DNA of 64,000 nt from Pseudomonas nabeulensis (GCF_004682045.1 NZ_QUZT01000010.1:60549-124548), one strand, 5' to 3'. Positions 55,986-64,000 are shown, counted from the first letter of the stretch. Notes: generated by a model not told the origin, from the sequence alone. Translations and numbers: made by a program.

Positions 55986-56464
55986 GCAGCACCTGGGGCA
56001 GAAATAGTAGAGACCGGGAACACCGGCTTGTCTTGAACGTACTTGACGCCTGGATTGACCACCAAGTGGCCGTCAATCAGCGCCTTGGAACCCAACAACA
56101 GGCGATAACGCATGGCTTTGCGGCAGGCCAGGGTGAACTCCACCCGCCATACCCGATCACCCAACGCCAGGGTGGTGCTGATCACATAACGCACCTGCGC
56201 ATGGCCGTTGGAGCTCTTGATGGTTTTCATCGTCACCAGGGGCGCTTCGCAGCGGCGGTGACGCAGTTGCACCACGCTGCCCAGGTGCGCGGTAAAGCGC
56301 ACCCACTTCTCACCGTCGCGCTCGAATGGCTCGATGTCGGTGGCGTGCAGGCTGGACGTGCTGGCACCGGTGTCGATCTTTGCGCGCAAGCCAGCCACTC
56401 CCAAGTCGGGAAGTGCCACCCACTCACGCAGACCGACAACGGTCAAATGGTCAAATGTCTTCAA
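55982..56464 (-). CDS. rimB: RimB, retropepsin-like aspartic protease (DUF785)
   Basis: A 160-residue protein with the retropepsin-like motif [13 protein letters not shown] at about residues 30-42, the Asp-Thr-Gly being the catalytic half-site. The rest is beta-rich ([33 protein letters not shown]). Related proteins are annotated as ATP-dependent zinc proteases. In P. fluorescens RimB is reported to act with RimK on S6. No ATG exists at the N-terminus; the likely start is a TTG at 56464 with no clear ribosome site, suggesting weak or coupled translation. Confidence 0.85.
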   Translation of the reverse strand: MKTFDHLTVVGLREWVALPDLGVAGLRAKIDTGASTSSLHATDIEPFERDGEKWVRFTAHLGSVVQLRHRRCEAPLVTMKTIKSSNGHAQVRYVISTTLALGDRVWRVEFTLACRKAMRYRLLLGSKALIDGHLVVNPGVKYVQDKPVFPVSTISAPGAA

Positions 56465-56481
56465 TATGGATAACCGGTATT

Positions 56482-56693
56482 TCAGAAATGTTTCGAAGCT
56501 GCCGAGGGTTCGGTGCCGAATTCGCGGTATTCACGCAGAATATTCGGCAAATGGCGACAGATATCGCTCAGGCTTCAGTAATCAGCCTGTGCGCTGAAAT
56601 CTCGTCGTGCCTGGCGTATCTTAGGTGAGCCTTGGGGTTTATGCGTCGAAGGGTTTCAACGGTACAGTTGCGACATTTTTCAGAGCGAGGAAT
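56482..56693 (-). other. Possible small gene upstream of rimB (two overlapping short frames)
   Basis: On the minus strand a 41-codon open frame (56568-56693) encodes CRNCTVETLRRINPKAHLRY and continues HDEISAHRLITEA, but has no standard start. Its stop overlaps by CTGA a second 29-codon frame (56482-56571) reading LSDICRHLPNILREYREFG, which ends 18 bases before rimB. Codon use in the second frame is typical of this genome. It could be a small gene with a rare start, a frameshifted remnant, or chance. P. fluorescens is reported to have a small rimA gene in this operon; whether either frame is rimA I cannot say. Confidence 0.25.
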
Positions 56694-56697
56694 TCAA

Positions 56698-57105
56698 GTG
56701 GCTCAAAAGCAGGAAGAGGAAGACAAGGTTCGTTTGGACAAGTGGTTGTGGGCGGCGCGTTTCTATAAAACCCGTGCCCTGGCCAAGGCCGCCATCGAGA
56801 GCGGCAAGGTGCATCATCGCGGCGAACGCTGCAAGCCGGGCAAGGAGCCGCGTGTCGGCGATGAGTTCCAGATTCGCACCGGGTTTGATGAAAAGACCGT
56901 CGTGGTGCAGGCACTTTCCATCGTGCGTCGTGGTGCGCCTGAAGCGCAGGCGTTGTACGCCGAAACCGAAGCCAGCATCGCCAAGCGCGAAAATGCGGCG
57001 GCGATGCGCAAGGCCGGCGCAATGGGCCTGAGCACCGATGGCAAGCCGAGCAAGAAGCAACGCCGCGACTTGTTCAAGTTTCGCGGCAGTGGCAATGACG
57101 ATTGA
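56698..57105 (+). CDS. hslR: Ribosome-associated heat shock protein Hsp15
   Basis: A 135-residue S4-domain RNA-binding protein. VRLDKWLWAARFYKTRALAK at about residues 11-30 is the S4 signature of Hsp15, followed by SGKVHHRG and a basic C-terminal tail (KKQRRDLFKFRG). E. coli Hsp15 binds free 50S subunits carrying a nascent chain. The start is a GTG at 56698, with GAGG eight bases upstream; earlier ATGs are in frame but lack a ribosome site. It ends four bases before a large REP doublet. Confidence 0.92.
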   Translation: MAQKQEEEDKVRLDKWLWAARFYKTRALAKAAIESGKVHHRGERCKPGKEPRVGDEFQIRTGFDEKTVVVQALSIVRRGAPEAQALYAETEASIAKRENAAAMRKAGAMGLSTDGKPSKKQRRDLFKFRGSGNDD

Positions 57106-57109
57106 CCTT

Positions 57110-57241
57110 GTAGTGAGCGGGCTTGCCCCGCGCTGGGTGGCGCAGCCGCCCTAAACAGGACGCAGCGGTGTTTCAGGTAAACCGAGGTGTCTGGATTTAG
57201 GGCGGCTGCGCCACCCAGCGCGGGGCAAGCCCGCTCACTAC
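57110..57241. repeat. Long REP doublet, second family, perfect 46-bp arms
   Basis: Arms 57110-57155 and 57196-57241 are perfect inverted copies (starting GTAGTGAGCGGGCTTGCCCC and ending with its complement), with a 40-base spacer. On the minus strand its right end reads GTAGTGAG, and the TAG is the stop codon of the PAP2 gene. Confidence 0.95.
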
Positions 57242-58035
57242 ACGCGTATGACGTTCAGTCGGTTGATCATTGGCACGCGCTTAAGTATTCCAAACACCGG
57301 CACCGTCGCCCGCAACAACCCCTGCGACACCTTCGCCGCAAACGGCGTGTAATACCCCCAGCCCAACGCCAACAGCGCCAGCAACACCCCGCCGATATAA
57401 TCGTCCTGCCCCCAATGCGCCCCCGCCACCAGGCGCGGCATCATGAACAGCAGCGCCAGGCCCCAGATCACCAACACCTGGCCGATGCGCTTGGCGAACA
57501 CCGTCATGAACATCCCCCAGATCAACAACACCGAGGCATGATCCCCCGGGAAGCTCTGGCTCGAACGGTCCTTCAATTCCCAGGTCTTCTCGAGCCCCGG
57601 AAAGTAGTCACTCATCTGAATCGCGCCGCTGATCACCATCGACGGGCTACTGTGTTGCCAGCCCATGTGCGCGGCGAGCTTGGAAAACAGCAGGCGGATA
57701 AACAGCAGCAGCAACAAAATGCCGATAAAACCCAACGCTGCCTGACGCACCTGCACGGCCTTGAACACCCAATCGCCGCGAATCAGCAGCGTCAGCAGGA
57801 TCACGCCGACCACCGCATCAAATGGGCGCAAGCTGGCGACAGCCCACACGTGCAGCCACGTGGCGTTGCTCGCCAGCGGGTCATTGAGCAGATGAAACAG
57901 CCACTCGTCGAAAACCGTACACAGCATCTGGCCCGTGGGCCACAGCCAAAAACACAGCAAGCCGATAGCGAGTAGATTGCAAACGGCCCATCGCCCGAGG
58001 TTCCACTTGGCTTGGAACAAACCCGGATTGTTCAT
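57238..58035 (-). CDS. PAP2-family membrane phosphatase (LpxT-like)
   Basis: A 265-residue integral membrane protein with about six helices. The PAP2 motifs appear as KDRSSQSFPGDHASV near residues 155-169 and PRLVAGAHWGQDD near 199-211, with the two catalytic histidines. Family members act on lipid pyrophosphates or phosphatidic acids; LpxT phosphorylates lipid A using undecaprenyl pyrophosphate. Which reaction this enzyme performs is uncertain. Its stop codon is supplied by the REP doublet. It is divergent from hslO with about 105 bases between. Confidence 0.8.
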   Translation of the reverse strand: MNNPGLFQAKWNLGRWAVCNLLAIGLLCFWLWPTGQMLCTVFDEWLFHLLNDPLASNATWLHVWAVASLRPFDAVVGVILLTLLIRGDWVFKAVQVRQAALGFIGILLLLLFIRLLFSKLAAHMGWQHSSPSMVISGAIQMSDYFPGLEKTWELKDRSSQSFPGDHASVLLIWGMFMTVFAKRIGQVLVIWGLALLFMMPRLVAGAHWGQDDYIGGVLLALLALGWGYYTPFAAKVSQGLLRATVPVFGILKRVPMINRLNVIRV

Positions 58036-58139
58036 AAACTGTCCCCCACTGCTCTAGAAAACCGCACCAAATTGGTGCTAAAGCGTTTAATTCTATAAAC
58101 CTTGTAATCAATTTGTCATCAATTCAGATACCCAGACCT

Positions 58140-59042
58140 ATGACTGATCTACCGGATACCGACTTCACCCAACGCTTCATCTTCGACGAGAGCGACGCCC
58201 GCGGCGAACTGGTCTCGCTGGAGCGCAGCTATGCCGAAGTCCTCGCCAAGCACCCCTATCCGGAGCCGGTCGCGCAATTGCTCGGTGAGCTGATGGCGGC
58301 AGCAGCGCTGCTGGTCGGCACCATGAAGTTCGACGGTTTGCTGATCCTGCAAGCACGCTCCGAAGGCCCGATCCCACTGCTGATGATCGAGTGCTCCAGC
58401 GAGCGCGGCATCCGTGGCCTGGCCCGTTACGAGGCTGACCTGATCGCACCGGATGCCACCCTGTCCGACCTGATGCCCAACGGCGTGCTGGCACTCACCG
58501 TCGACCCGACCGAAGGCCAGCGCTACCAGGGCATCGTCGACCTTGACGGTGAAACCCTGTCGGACTGCTTCACCAACTATTTCGTGATGTCCCAGCAAGT
58601 GGGCACCAAGTTCTGGCTCAACGCCGACGGCAAGCGCGCCCGTGGTCTGTTGGTGCAACAACTGCCGGCCGACCGCATCAAGGATGACGATGATCGCGCC
58701 GAGAGCTGGCAGCACATCATCGCTTTGGCCAATACCGTGAAAGCCGAGGAATTGCTGGGCCTGGACAACGAGACCATCCTGCACCGTCTCTATCACGAAG
58801 AGGCCGTGCGTCTATTCGACACACAATCCCTGCGCTTCCACTGCAGCTGCTCCCGCGAGCGCTCGGGCAACGCCCTGGTCAGCCTGGGCCTGGAGGATGC
58901 GCAAAACCTGGTGGTGGAGCACGGTGGCAACATCGAGATCGACTGCCAGTTCTGCAACCAGCGCTACCTGTTCGATGCGGCCGATGTAGTGCAATTGTTC
59001 GCCGGTGCAGGTATCGACACCCCTTCCGACACCCGCCACTAA
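58140..59042 (+). CDS. hslO: Redox-regulated chaperone Hsp33
   Basis: A 300-residue Hsp33. The zinc-binding redox switch is intact: CSC in FHCSCSRER near residue 235 and CQFC in [18 protein letters not shown] near 267. The N-terminal domain includes [15 protein letters not shown]. Under oxidative stress the cysteines form disulfides and the protein becomes a holdase. The start is set at the ATG of [13 protein letters not shown]. The 179-base gap before pckA holds a weak U-tract hairpin near 59103-59126 and a leader stem. Confidence 0.95.
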   Translation: MTDLPDTDFTQRFIFDESDARGELVSLERSYAEVLAKHPYPEPVAQLLGELMAAAALLVGTMKFDGLLILQARSEGPIPLLMIECSSERGIRGLARYEADLIAPDATLSDLMPNGVLALTVDPTEGQRYQGIVDLDGETLSDCFTNYFVMSQQVGTKFWLNADGKRARGLLVQQLPADRIKDDDDRAESWQHIIALANTVKAEELLGLDNETILHRLYHEEAVRLFDTQSLRFHCSCSRERSGNALVSLGLEDAQNLVVEHGGNIEIDCQFCNQRYLFDAADVVQLFAGAGIDTPSDTRH

Positions 59043-59154
59043 AACGTTTAAGCACAGGTAAATCACCTGACAAACGCCGGATTAGCGCAGTTCTGACGGG
59101 AGGGCCCTACTCTTTTTGGGCTTTTCTGGCATAATCCGGCCCACTTTTTTCGCG

Positions 59155-59179
59155 GTAGTAGTGCGCAACTTTCTACTAC
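59155..59179 (+). promoter_or_regulatory. Leader stem-loop of pckA
   Basis: GTAGTAG and CTACTAC form a perfect 7-base stem with an 11-base loop, 43 bases before the pckA start. A CATAAT that could be a -10 box lies at 59130-59135, so the stem would be in the 5' leader. Confidence 0.4.
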
Positions 59180-59221
59180 AAAACGTTTGGAGCACTCGGC
59201 CATAGGCCGACGGGGAACCTC

Positions 59222-60763
59222 ATGACGCAAGCCAATAACGCCGTATACACCGATCTGAGTGTTGACGATCTGGTCAAAGAAGCCCTGCAGCGCGGTGAAG
59301 GCGTGCTTGCCGATACTGGCGCACTGGTCGTCGAAACCGGTCACCGTACCGGCCGTTCGCCAGTCGATCGTTTCATCGTTGAAGAGCCTACTACCCAGGA
59401 CGCTATCGCCTGGGGCCCGATCAACCGCAAGTTCCCGGCCGACAAGTTCGATGCCCTGTGGGCTCGCGTCGAGGCCTTCAACAACGCGCAAGAGCATTTC
59501 GTTTCCCACGTTCACGTAGGTGCTGCCGAAGATCACTACCTGGCCGTGAAAATGACCACCCAGACTGCCTGGCAGAACCTGTTCGGTCGTTGCCTGTTCA
59601 TCAACCCGGCCCAGTACAACCCGGCCGGTCGTGAAGAGTGGCAAGTGCTCAACGTCGCCAACTTCGAATGCGTGCCAGAGCGTGACGGCACCAACTCCGA
59701 TGGTTGCGTGATCCTCAACTTCGCCCAGAAGAAAGTGCTGATCGCCGGCATGCGTTACGCCGGTGAAATGAAGAAAGCCATGTTCTCGGTGCAGAACTTC
59801 CTGCTGCCGGCTTCCGACGTGTTGCCGATGCACTGCGCCGCCAACATTGGCGAAGCGGGCGACGTGACCCTGTTCTTCGGTCTGTCGGGTACTGGTAAAA
59901 CCACCCTGTCCGCCGACGAAAGCCGTTACCTGATCGGTGACGACGAACACGGCTGGGGCGAAGGCGTGGTGTTCAACATCGAAGGCGGTTGCTATGCCAA
60001 GTGCATCGACCTCTCCGAGAAGAACGAGCCAGTGATCTGGAAAGCCATCAAGCACGGCGCCGTGCTGGAAAACGTCGTGATCAACGACGCCAAGCACGCC
60101 GACTACACCGACGTCAGCCTGACCCAGAACAGCCGCGCCGCCTACCCGCTGGAGCACGTTGCCAAGCGTTCCGAGGCGAACCTGGGTGGCGAGCCAAACG
60201 CAGTGATCTTCCTGACCTGCGACCTGACCGGCGTACTGCCGCCAGTGTCCATCCTCAGCGAAGAACAAGCGGCCTACCACTTCCTGTCCGGCTACACCGC
60301 ACTGGTGGGTTCGACCGAAATGGGTTCCGGCGGCGGCATCAAGTCGACTTTCTCCACCTGCTTCGGCGCACCGTTCTTCCCGCGTCCGGCTGGCGAATAC
60401 GCTGAGCTTCTGATCAAGCGCATCCGCGGCTTCGGCTCCAAGGTCTACCTGGTCAACACCGGCTGGACCGGTGGCGGCTACGGCGTTGGCAACCGCTTCA
60501 ACATCCCGACCACTCGCGGCGTGATCGCAGCGATCCAGAGCGGCGCGTTGGTCGGTGCAGAAACCGAACACCTCGACACCATCAACCTCGACGTGCCATT
60601 GGCCGTACCGGGCGTTGAGACTGGCCTGTTGAACCCACGCAACACCTGGGCTGACAAGGCTGCATACGATGAAGCGGCGAAGGCGCTGGCCGGTCTGTTC
60701 ATCGAGAACTTCAAGAAGTTTGAAGTGAGCGATGCGATCAAGGCTGCCGGTCCTAAGTTGTAA
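59222..60763 (+). CDS. pckA: ATP-dependent phosphoenolpyruvate carboxykinase
   Basis: A 513-residue PEP carboxykinase, converting oxaloacetate and ATP to PEP, CO2 and ADP in gluconeogenesis. [18 protein letters not shown] near residues 40-57 starts the substrate-binding region. The nucleotide P-loop is [11 protein letters not shown] near 220-230, the metal-binding [15 protein letters not shown] is near 239-253, and [14 protein letters not shown] lies near 416. Length and motifs match the ATP type, not the GTP type. A strong terminator follows, so it is monocistronic. Confidence 0.96.
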   Translation: MTQANNAVYTDLSVDDLVKEALQRGEGVLADTGALVVETGHRTGRSPVDRFIVEEPTTQDAIAWGPINRKFPADKFDALWARVEAFNNAQEHFVSHVHVGAAEDHYLAVKMTTQTAWQNLFGRCLFINPAQYNPAGREEWQVLNVANFECVPERDGTNSDGCVILNFAQKKVLIAGMRYAGEMKKAMFSVQNFLLPASDVLPMHCAANIGEAGDVTLFFGLSGTGKTTLSADESRYLIGDDEHGWGEGVVFNIEGGCYAKCIDLSEKNEPVIWKAIKHGAVLENVVINDAKHADYTDVSLTQNSRAAYPLEHVAKRSEANLGGEPNAVIFLTCDLTGVLPPVSILSEEQAAYHFLSGYTALVGSTEMGSGGGIKSTFSTCFGAPFFPRPAGEYAELLIKRIRGFGSKVYLVNTGWTGGGYGVGNRFNIPTTRGVIAAIQSGALVGAETEHLDTINLDVPLAVPGVETGLLNPRNTWADKAAYDEAAKALAGLFIENFKKFEVSDAIKAAGPKL

Positions 60764-60780
60764 GATTCGGTCGTTGTGAA

Positions 60781-60809
60781 AAAGCCGCCTCTTGTGAGGC
60801 GGCTTTTTT
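60781..60809 (+). terminator. Rho-independent terminator of pckA
   Basis: A perfect 11-base stem AAAGCCGCCTC / GAGGCGGCTTT with loop TTGT and a T-run, 17 bases after the stop. Confidence 0.95.
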
Positions 60810-60841
60810 GTGCGCGCCCGGAAAATTAACGCAAATCCATT

Positions 60842-60928
60842 GTGGGAGGGGGCTTGCCCCCCATAGCGGAGTGTCAGTACCGGATGCGCTGACTGATACA
60901 CAGCAATCGGGGGCAAGCCCCCTCCCAC
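60842..60928. repeat. REP doublet, first arm with one change
   Basis: The first arm (60842-60864) ends CCCCCCAT instead of CCCCCGAT; the second (60906-60928) is standard. It lies between pckA and the convergent DUF1493 gene. Confidence 0.93.
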
Positions 60929-60952
60929 ATTGGATCTGCTTTGTTCTCTGGA

Positions 60953-61591
60953 CTAGCAGAGGTTCTCCAGGGTTTGCGTGTCCCAGCTATGGGTCTTGAT
61001 CGCGAGGTACAGCATGCCAATGGTCAGCGGGACCTTTTCACCCCGGCCCTTGGCGCGATGCTTGAGGAATACATCGAACACCGGTGGGTTGAAATAGCGA
61101 TAGGCATCGTAGTCGCCCAGGTCGAACTCAAATGCCTGCTCCACCGCTTCCATAAATTGCTTGGCCTCAGCACCGTCGCAGCCAAGATCGAAGTTGATCG
61201 AGGTTTTCAGGCGCACGGTCTTGTGTTTCGGCAGGCCGATTTCTTCGTGGATCAGTTGCAGAAGTTGCTGCATCTCGACGTCATCGGGGAGGTCTGGGGC
61301 GAGGTTCATGGTGGGGGTACGCAGGAGTGGGTGAGGGGGAGGGTTGAGTTGTCTGTTGTATTTGTTGCGGGTCGCTAAAAAGCTGATGCCTGTGACAAGG
61401 GCCATTATCGGAAAGCTGAAGAATTGTATCTGCGTTAGCCAGGGCTTGGCGCCGAAAAGGATCGTCGGGCCGGCAGCGATAAGGGTTAACCCTAGCCATT
61501 TTCTGATTCGGGGCTGCTTCAAGTTCCTATCCAGTGCAGTGGCAATTGCTACGAAGACGAAGAGAATTATCCAAGAAGAATATTCAGTCAT
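60953..61591 (-). CDS. DUF1493-family protein with N-terminal membrane segments
   Basis: A 212-residue protein in two parts. The first 80 or so residues hold about three hydrophobic stretches (SSWIILFVFVAIATAL, then IRKWLGLTLIAAGPTILFG and FFSFPIMALVTGISFLA). The remainder is a DUF1493-like domain: QQLLQLIHEEIGLPKHKTVR, then FDLGCDGAEAKQFMEAVEQA and YFNPPVFDVFLKH. DUF1493 proteins are small acidic proteins resembling acyl carrier proteins, often found near contact-dependent or secreted toxin loci. Fusion to membrane segments is less common. The start at 61591 was preferred over one eight codons upstream. The 261-base gap behind it has no gene I can support. Confidence 0.65.
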   Translation of the reverse strand: MTEYSSWIILFVFVAIATALDRNLKQPRIRKWLGLTLIAAGPTILFGAKPWLTQIQFFSFPIMALVTGISFLATRNKYNRQLNPPPHPLLRTPTMNLAPDLPDDVEMQQLLQLIHEEIGLPKHKTVRLKTSINFDLGCDGAEAKQFMEAVEQAFEFDLGDYDAYRYFNPPVFDVFLKHRAKGRGEKVPLTIGMLYLAIKTHSWDTQTLENLC

Positions 61592-61852
61592 CGCCTTATG
61601 CCCCTGGATCTGCAAGTTGGGTCCTTTCGATGTTCATGGTTTTTTGCGTGGGCTGTTGAAAGGGCGCTAGTGTCAATCAAGCGAAGGTGAATTTTGTAGA
61701 GGGGCGGGAGAGAGTTTTAAGCAGTTTGGGAAGGGGATTGCACGGGGTTTGGCGGTTTCTTACAGAGGGTTCCGAATTTTTGGTCTGGCGCTGCTTGTTT
61801 GATCGAACTCGGTCATTTTGGAGAGCAATCTTCTTCTAATAGAGTTAGCTGA

Positions 61853-62452
61853 TCAGGTGACCAAAGGCCTACTGATACACCGCTCAAAAATCGCCTCCAA
61901 CCCCCGATAGTCACAGGCTACGGCATCAATATTCGCCGGCACCCATGCCGCGTGTTTCACCAGCCACCAGTTCACTGAGAACCCGGCGTTCACGATGATC
62001 TGCTCAAACAAAATCCGCTGCGCCCGGCCATTGCCTTCGCGGAAGGGGTGGATGACGTTGAGGTCGCCGTAGGCTTCGGCAATCTGCTTCACCAGCTCGG
62101 CCTGAGTCGTGCCGACGTACCAGTTGGCCTGTTCCATGTGCCGGATGATTTTGGCTGCTTCCGGCGGGATGCGTTCCGGGGTGCAGAACAGGGTGTCGCC
62201 TTTCTGGATATTGACGCTGCGCAGTTCGCCGGCCCAGTCGTAGATGTCGCCGAACAGGGTGTGGTGAATATGTTGCAGGCGTTCGAGGTCGTAGGGTGGC
62301 GGGAAAAGAGGGAGGCTGCCTACGGCAATTTCGGATAATTCCCGTTCGGCCTGGTGCAGCAGGATTTCGTCGTGCAAATCCAGGCGATTGCGCAGGACGC
62401 TGCTACCGGGATAGCAGTACGGATCCTGGCCCACCCCGTATTTGTCGAGCAT
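61853..62452 (-). CDS. fic: Fic-domain AMP-transferase toxin
   Basis: A 199-residue Fic protein. The catalytic motif HPFREGNGRAQR is intact at 135-146, and FGDIYDWAGELRSVNIQKGD near 67-86 forms the flap region. Fic enzymes transfer AMP from ATP to hydroxyl groups of target proteins; class I members are held off by a small partner. Its ATG overlaps the stop of the upstream yhfG-like gene by one base (TGATG), so this is a class I toxin-antitoxin pair. It ends in a 237-base gap before the DUF1493 gene. Confidence 0.9.
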   Translation of the reverse strand: MLDKYGVGQDPYCYPGSSVLRNRLDLHDEILLHQAERELSEIAVGSLPLFPPPYDLERLQHIHHTLFGDIYDWAGELRSVNIQKGDTLFCTPERIPPEAAKIIRHMEQANWYVGTTQAELVKQIAEAYGDLNVIHPFREGNGRAQRILFEQIIVNAGFSVNWWLVKHAAWVPANIDAVACDYRGLEAIFERCISRPLVT

Positions 62453-62622
62453 CAGCGTGGCGTGTTGCGATACTTGGCGAGGACGGCTTCCCGGGTCGGC
62501 AAGGGTTTGTCGACGTCGGCCGGTTGGGTGTCGAACCCTTCCAGGCGCAAGCTGGCCAGGTAATTGGAACGGCGGATCTTGTGGTAGTGATCCTGTTTTT
62601 GCTCAAACGTCGGTTCGCTCAT
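62452..62622 (-). CDS. yhfG: Fic antitoxin, YhfG/VbhA-like
   Basis: A 56-residue protein beginning MSEPTFEQKQDHYHKIRRSN. The inhibitory motif (S/T)xxxE(G/N), whose Glu blocks ATP binding in the partner Fic, is SLRLEG at 24-29. The short C-terminal part (DVDKPLPTREAVLAKYRNTP) resembles YhfG. Translational coupling places the antitoxin first, as in other Fic operons. A longer in-frame open frame upstream (to 62778) lacks a ribosome site and runs into the neighbouring promoter. Confidence 0.85.
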   Translation of the reverse strand: MSEPTFEQKQDHYHKIRRSNYLASLRLEGFDTQPADVDKPLPTREAVLAKYRNTPR

Positions 62623-62797
62623 CGCAGCGTACTCCTGGGTAGCAAGACTTGATTGTAGCGCAATGCTTCGGCGGGCTGGCGGGATAAAAACCACGTCACA
62701 TTTTGTACAAAAAATCCGCCGCGGGCCTGATTTCAGCGTATGTTTCACCGCAAAATCTTGTAGGGCAATTCTGCCCACTACTTAAAGGGAGTTAAGC

Positions 62798-63973
62798 ATG
62801 GGTTTGCTGCGTGTCGCCTCGGCGATGTCATTGTGTGCGGTAGCGTTTTCAATTCAGGCCGAGCAGTTGCCGATTGAGGTGCTGAGTGCGGTGGTCAAGG
62901 ACCAGAAAATCGCTGACGCCGAAGTGCTGCTGCAACGTAACGGCGCACAAAACGTGGTGGGCCGCACCAACGCGCAAGGTCAGGTTACGCTGGCCAGCGA
63001 AGCGGCCGATGATGCCACCAGCCTGCTGATCATCAAGAAACCGGGTTATTCCAACCTGGTGGTGAAATGCCCATGCAAAGGCATGACCTATGCCATCAGC
63101 CCAGTGATGGAAAACCTCGACGGCCTGCGTGTGGTGCTGACCTGGGGCAAGACCCCGGAAGACCTCGACTCCCACATGATTTTCCCGGGCAACAATATCT
63201 ACTTCGAAAACAAGAACGGCACCGACGCCGAGCTGGATGTGGATGACACCGACAGCTACGGCCCGGAAACCATCACCCTGCAGAAAAAGCACTACGGCGA
63301 AAGCTACGTCTACGCCGTGCATGACTACACCAATGGCAACAATCCTGGTTCGCGCCAACTGTCCAACAGCGAGGCCAAGGTGTTTGTGTACATGGGCCAA
63401 TCCCTGGTGCGCACCTACTACGTACCGCAAAACCGCAGCGGTAACCTGTGGACCGTGTTCCGCATGACCGGCAGCGGCGACTTCCAGGACATCAACACCT
63501 TCAGTGGCGTACGCGTGGATGCCAAGGATGTGCTCAACGAGGTCAAGCCTTTGCTGGATGACAGCGTCGCGGTTACGGCGGTGGCTGTCAGCTCTTCCGC
63601 ACAAGCCGATGCGAAACGTCTGAACGTACAGGGCGAAGCAGCCTACCAGGCGGGTAACCTGGATCAGGCGATTGACCTGTTCCGCCAGGCCATTGATCTG
63701 GACAATAGCTTCGGCAAGGCCTACGGCAACCTGGGCCTGGCGTATCAGAAGGCTGGCAATACTGCCGAGTCGATCTGGGCCAACCGCAAGGCTATTGCCT
63801 TGGCGAGCGGCGCGAATGCCGCGACCGTGCGTGCGGGTGCTTACTACAACATTGCGCGGATCTATGAAGCGGCGGGCCAGTTCCAGGATGCGTTGCGTCA
63901 CTACCAGTTGGCCAAAGAACAAAAGGCCAACCCGGTGTACGACACGGCGATTGAGCGCGTGAAGAACCGCTGA
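62798..63973 (+). CDS. Secreted DUF2135 protein with TPR repeats
   Basis: A 391-residue exported protein. Signal peptide 1-21 (ending SIQA). A beta-rich, carboxypeptidase-regulatory-like N-terminal domain (about 25-95) is followed by a DUF2135-like domain (about 105-235) with LRVVLTWGKTPEDLDSHMIF and SYVYAVHDYTNGNNPGSRQL. Three or so TPR-like repeats (about 275-390) include LNVQGEAAYQAGNLDQAIDL and AYYNIARIYEAAGQFQDALR. Its function is unknown; E. coli YfaP carries a related DUF2135 domain. AAAGGGAG precedes the ATG. It is divergent from the yhfG-fic pair. Confidence 0.75.
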   Translation: MGLLRVASAMSLCAVAFSIQAEQLPIEVLSAVVKDQKIADAEVLLQRNGAQNVVGRTNAQGQVTLASEAADDATSLLIIKKPGYSNLVVKCPCKGMTYAISPVMENLDGLRVVLTWGKTPEDLDSHMIFPGNNIYFENKNGTDAELDVDDTDSYGPETITLQKKHYGESYVYAVHDYTNGNNPGSRQLSNSEAKVFVYMGQSLVRTYYVPQNRSGNLWTVFRMTGSGDFQDINTFSGVRVDAKDVLNEVKPLLDDSVAVTAVAVSSSAQADAKRLNVQGEAAYQAGNLDQAIDLFRQAIDLDNSFGKAYGNLGLAYQKAGNTAESIWANRKAIALASGANAATVRAGAYYNIARIYEAAGQFQDALRHYQLAKEQKANPVYDTAIERVKNR

Positions 63974-63982
63974 TCCAGCCAT

Positions 63983-64000
63983 GTGGGAGGGGGCAAGCCC
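63983..64000. repeat. REP element cut by the window end, unusual loop
   Basis: The copy begins GTGGGAGGGGGCAAGCCC: the stem arm is in one orientation and the loop CAAG in the other. This is the collapsed palindromic form (compare 55033-55066) rather than a standard arm. Confidence 0.75.

Noticed and set aside
59063..60928. A 621-codon minus-strand open frame opposite pckA
   Set aside because: Antisense to a clear pckA with normal motifs. It crosses the pckA terminator and a REP doublet, which real genes here avoid.
2172..60928. Regularly recurring palindromes as a CRISPR array
   Set aside because: The copies are kilobases apart, occur as inverted pairs and sit between genes. They are REP elements, and no cas gene is present.

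Overview
The window looks like chromosomal DNA of a fluorescent Pseudomonas, most likely the P. fluorescens group. The evidence is high-GC coding with strong third-position bias, dense short palindromic repeats built on the core GTGGGAGGGGGC/GCCCCC, and a gene set typical of that group: an OprD-family porin, a TonB with a long N-terminal extension, a TriABC-like pump, rimB-rimK, ompR-envZ, hslR, hslO and ATP-dependent pckA. I see no rRNA, tRNA, CRISPR array, prophage or insertion sequence.

Left part (1-14.5 kb): the end of the sulfate/thiosulfate importer (cysT-cysW-cysA); a DUF962 membrane protein divergent from a Crp/Fnr regulator; an AraC regulator divergent from a membrane fatty-acid desaturase; a LysR gene whose 3' end overlaps the desaturase; a deaminase plus CynX-like MFS pair divergent from a second LysR; tonB-exbB-exbD; an RBBP9-like hydrolase followed by a degenerate sigma-54 activator-like protein; and a MetQ-type binding protein.

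Middle part (14.5-34 kb): a complete polar amino-acid ABC transporter, an internally deleted AAA ATPase pseudogene, a TriABC-like RND pump with two adaptor lipoproteins, a secreted protein that may be a glycoside hydrolase, a methyltransferase, a metQ-metN-metI importer and, upstream on the same strand, an organosulfur module (two SfnB-like flavoproteins and one NtaA/SnaA/DszA-type monooxygenase).

Right part (34-64 kb): a cystine importer with D-cysteine desulfhydrase, serine acetyltransferase (epsC), a betT choline transporter behind a perfect BetI-like operator, an OprD porin, an aldo/keto reductase, tauABCD, gshA, a thioesterase with tex, ompR-envZ, rimB-rimK, hslR, a PAP2 phosphatase, hslO, pckA, a DUF1493 protein, a YhfG-Fic toxin-antitoxin pair and a secreted DUF2135-TPR protein.

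The unifying theme is sulfur. Sulfate, methionine-type ligands, cystine, D-cysteine, taurine and probably other organosulfur compounds are imported or opened here. EpsC makes the acceptor for sulfide, and GshA consumes the cysteine. Fourteen REP doublets of one family, one collapsed copy, one copy cut by the window edge and three doublets of other families fill almost every intergenic gap, often beside stop codons. The items most worth a second look are the sigma-54 activator-like protein lacking its usual functional residues and DNA-binding domain, a REP subfamily carrying an identical 16-base loop insert at five loci, a REP doublet that supplies a gene's stop codon, and a possible small gene upstream of rimB.
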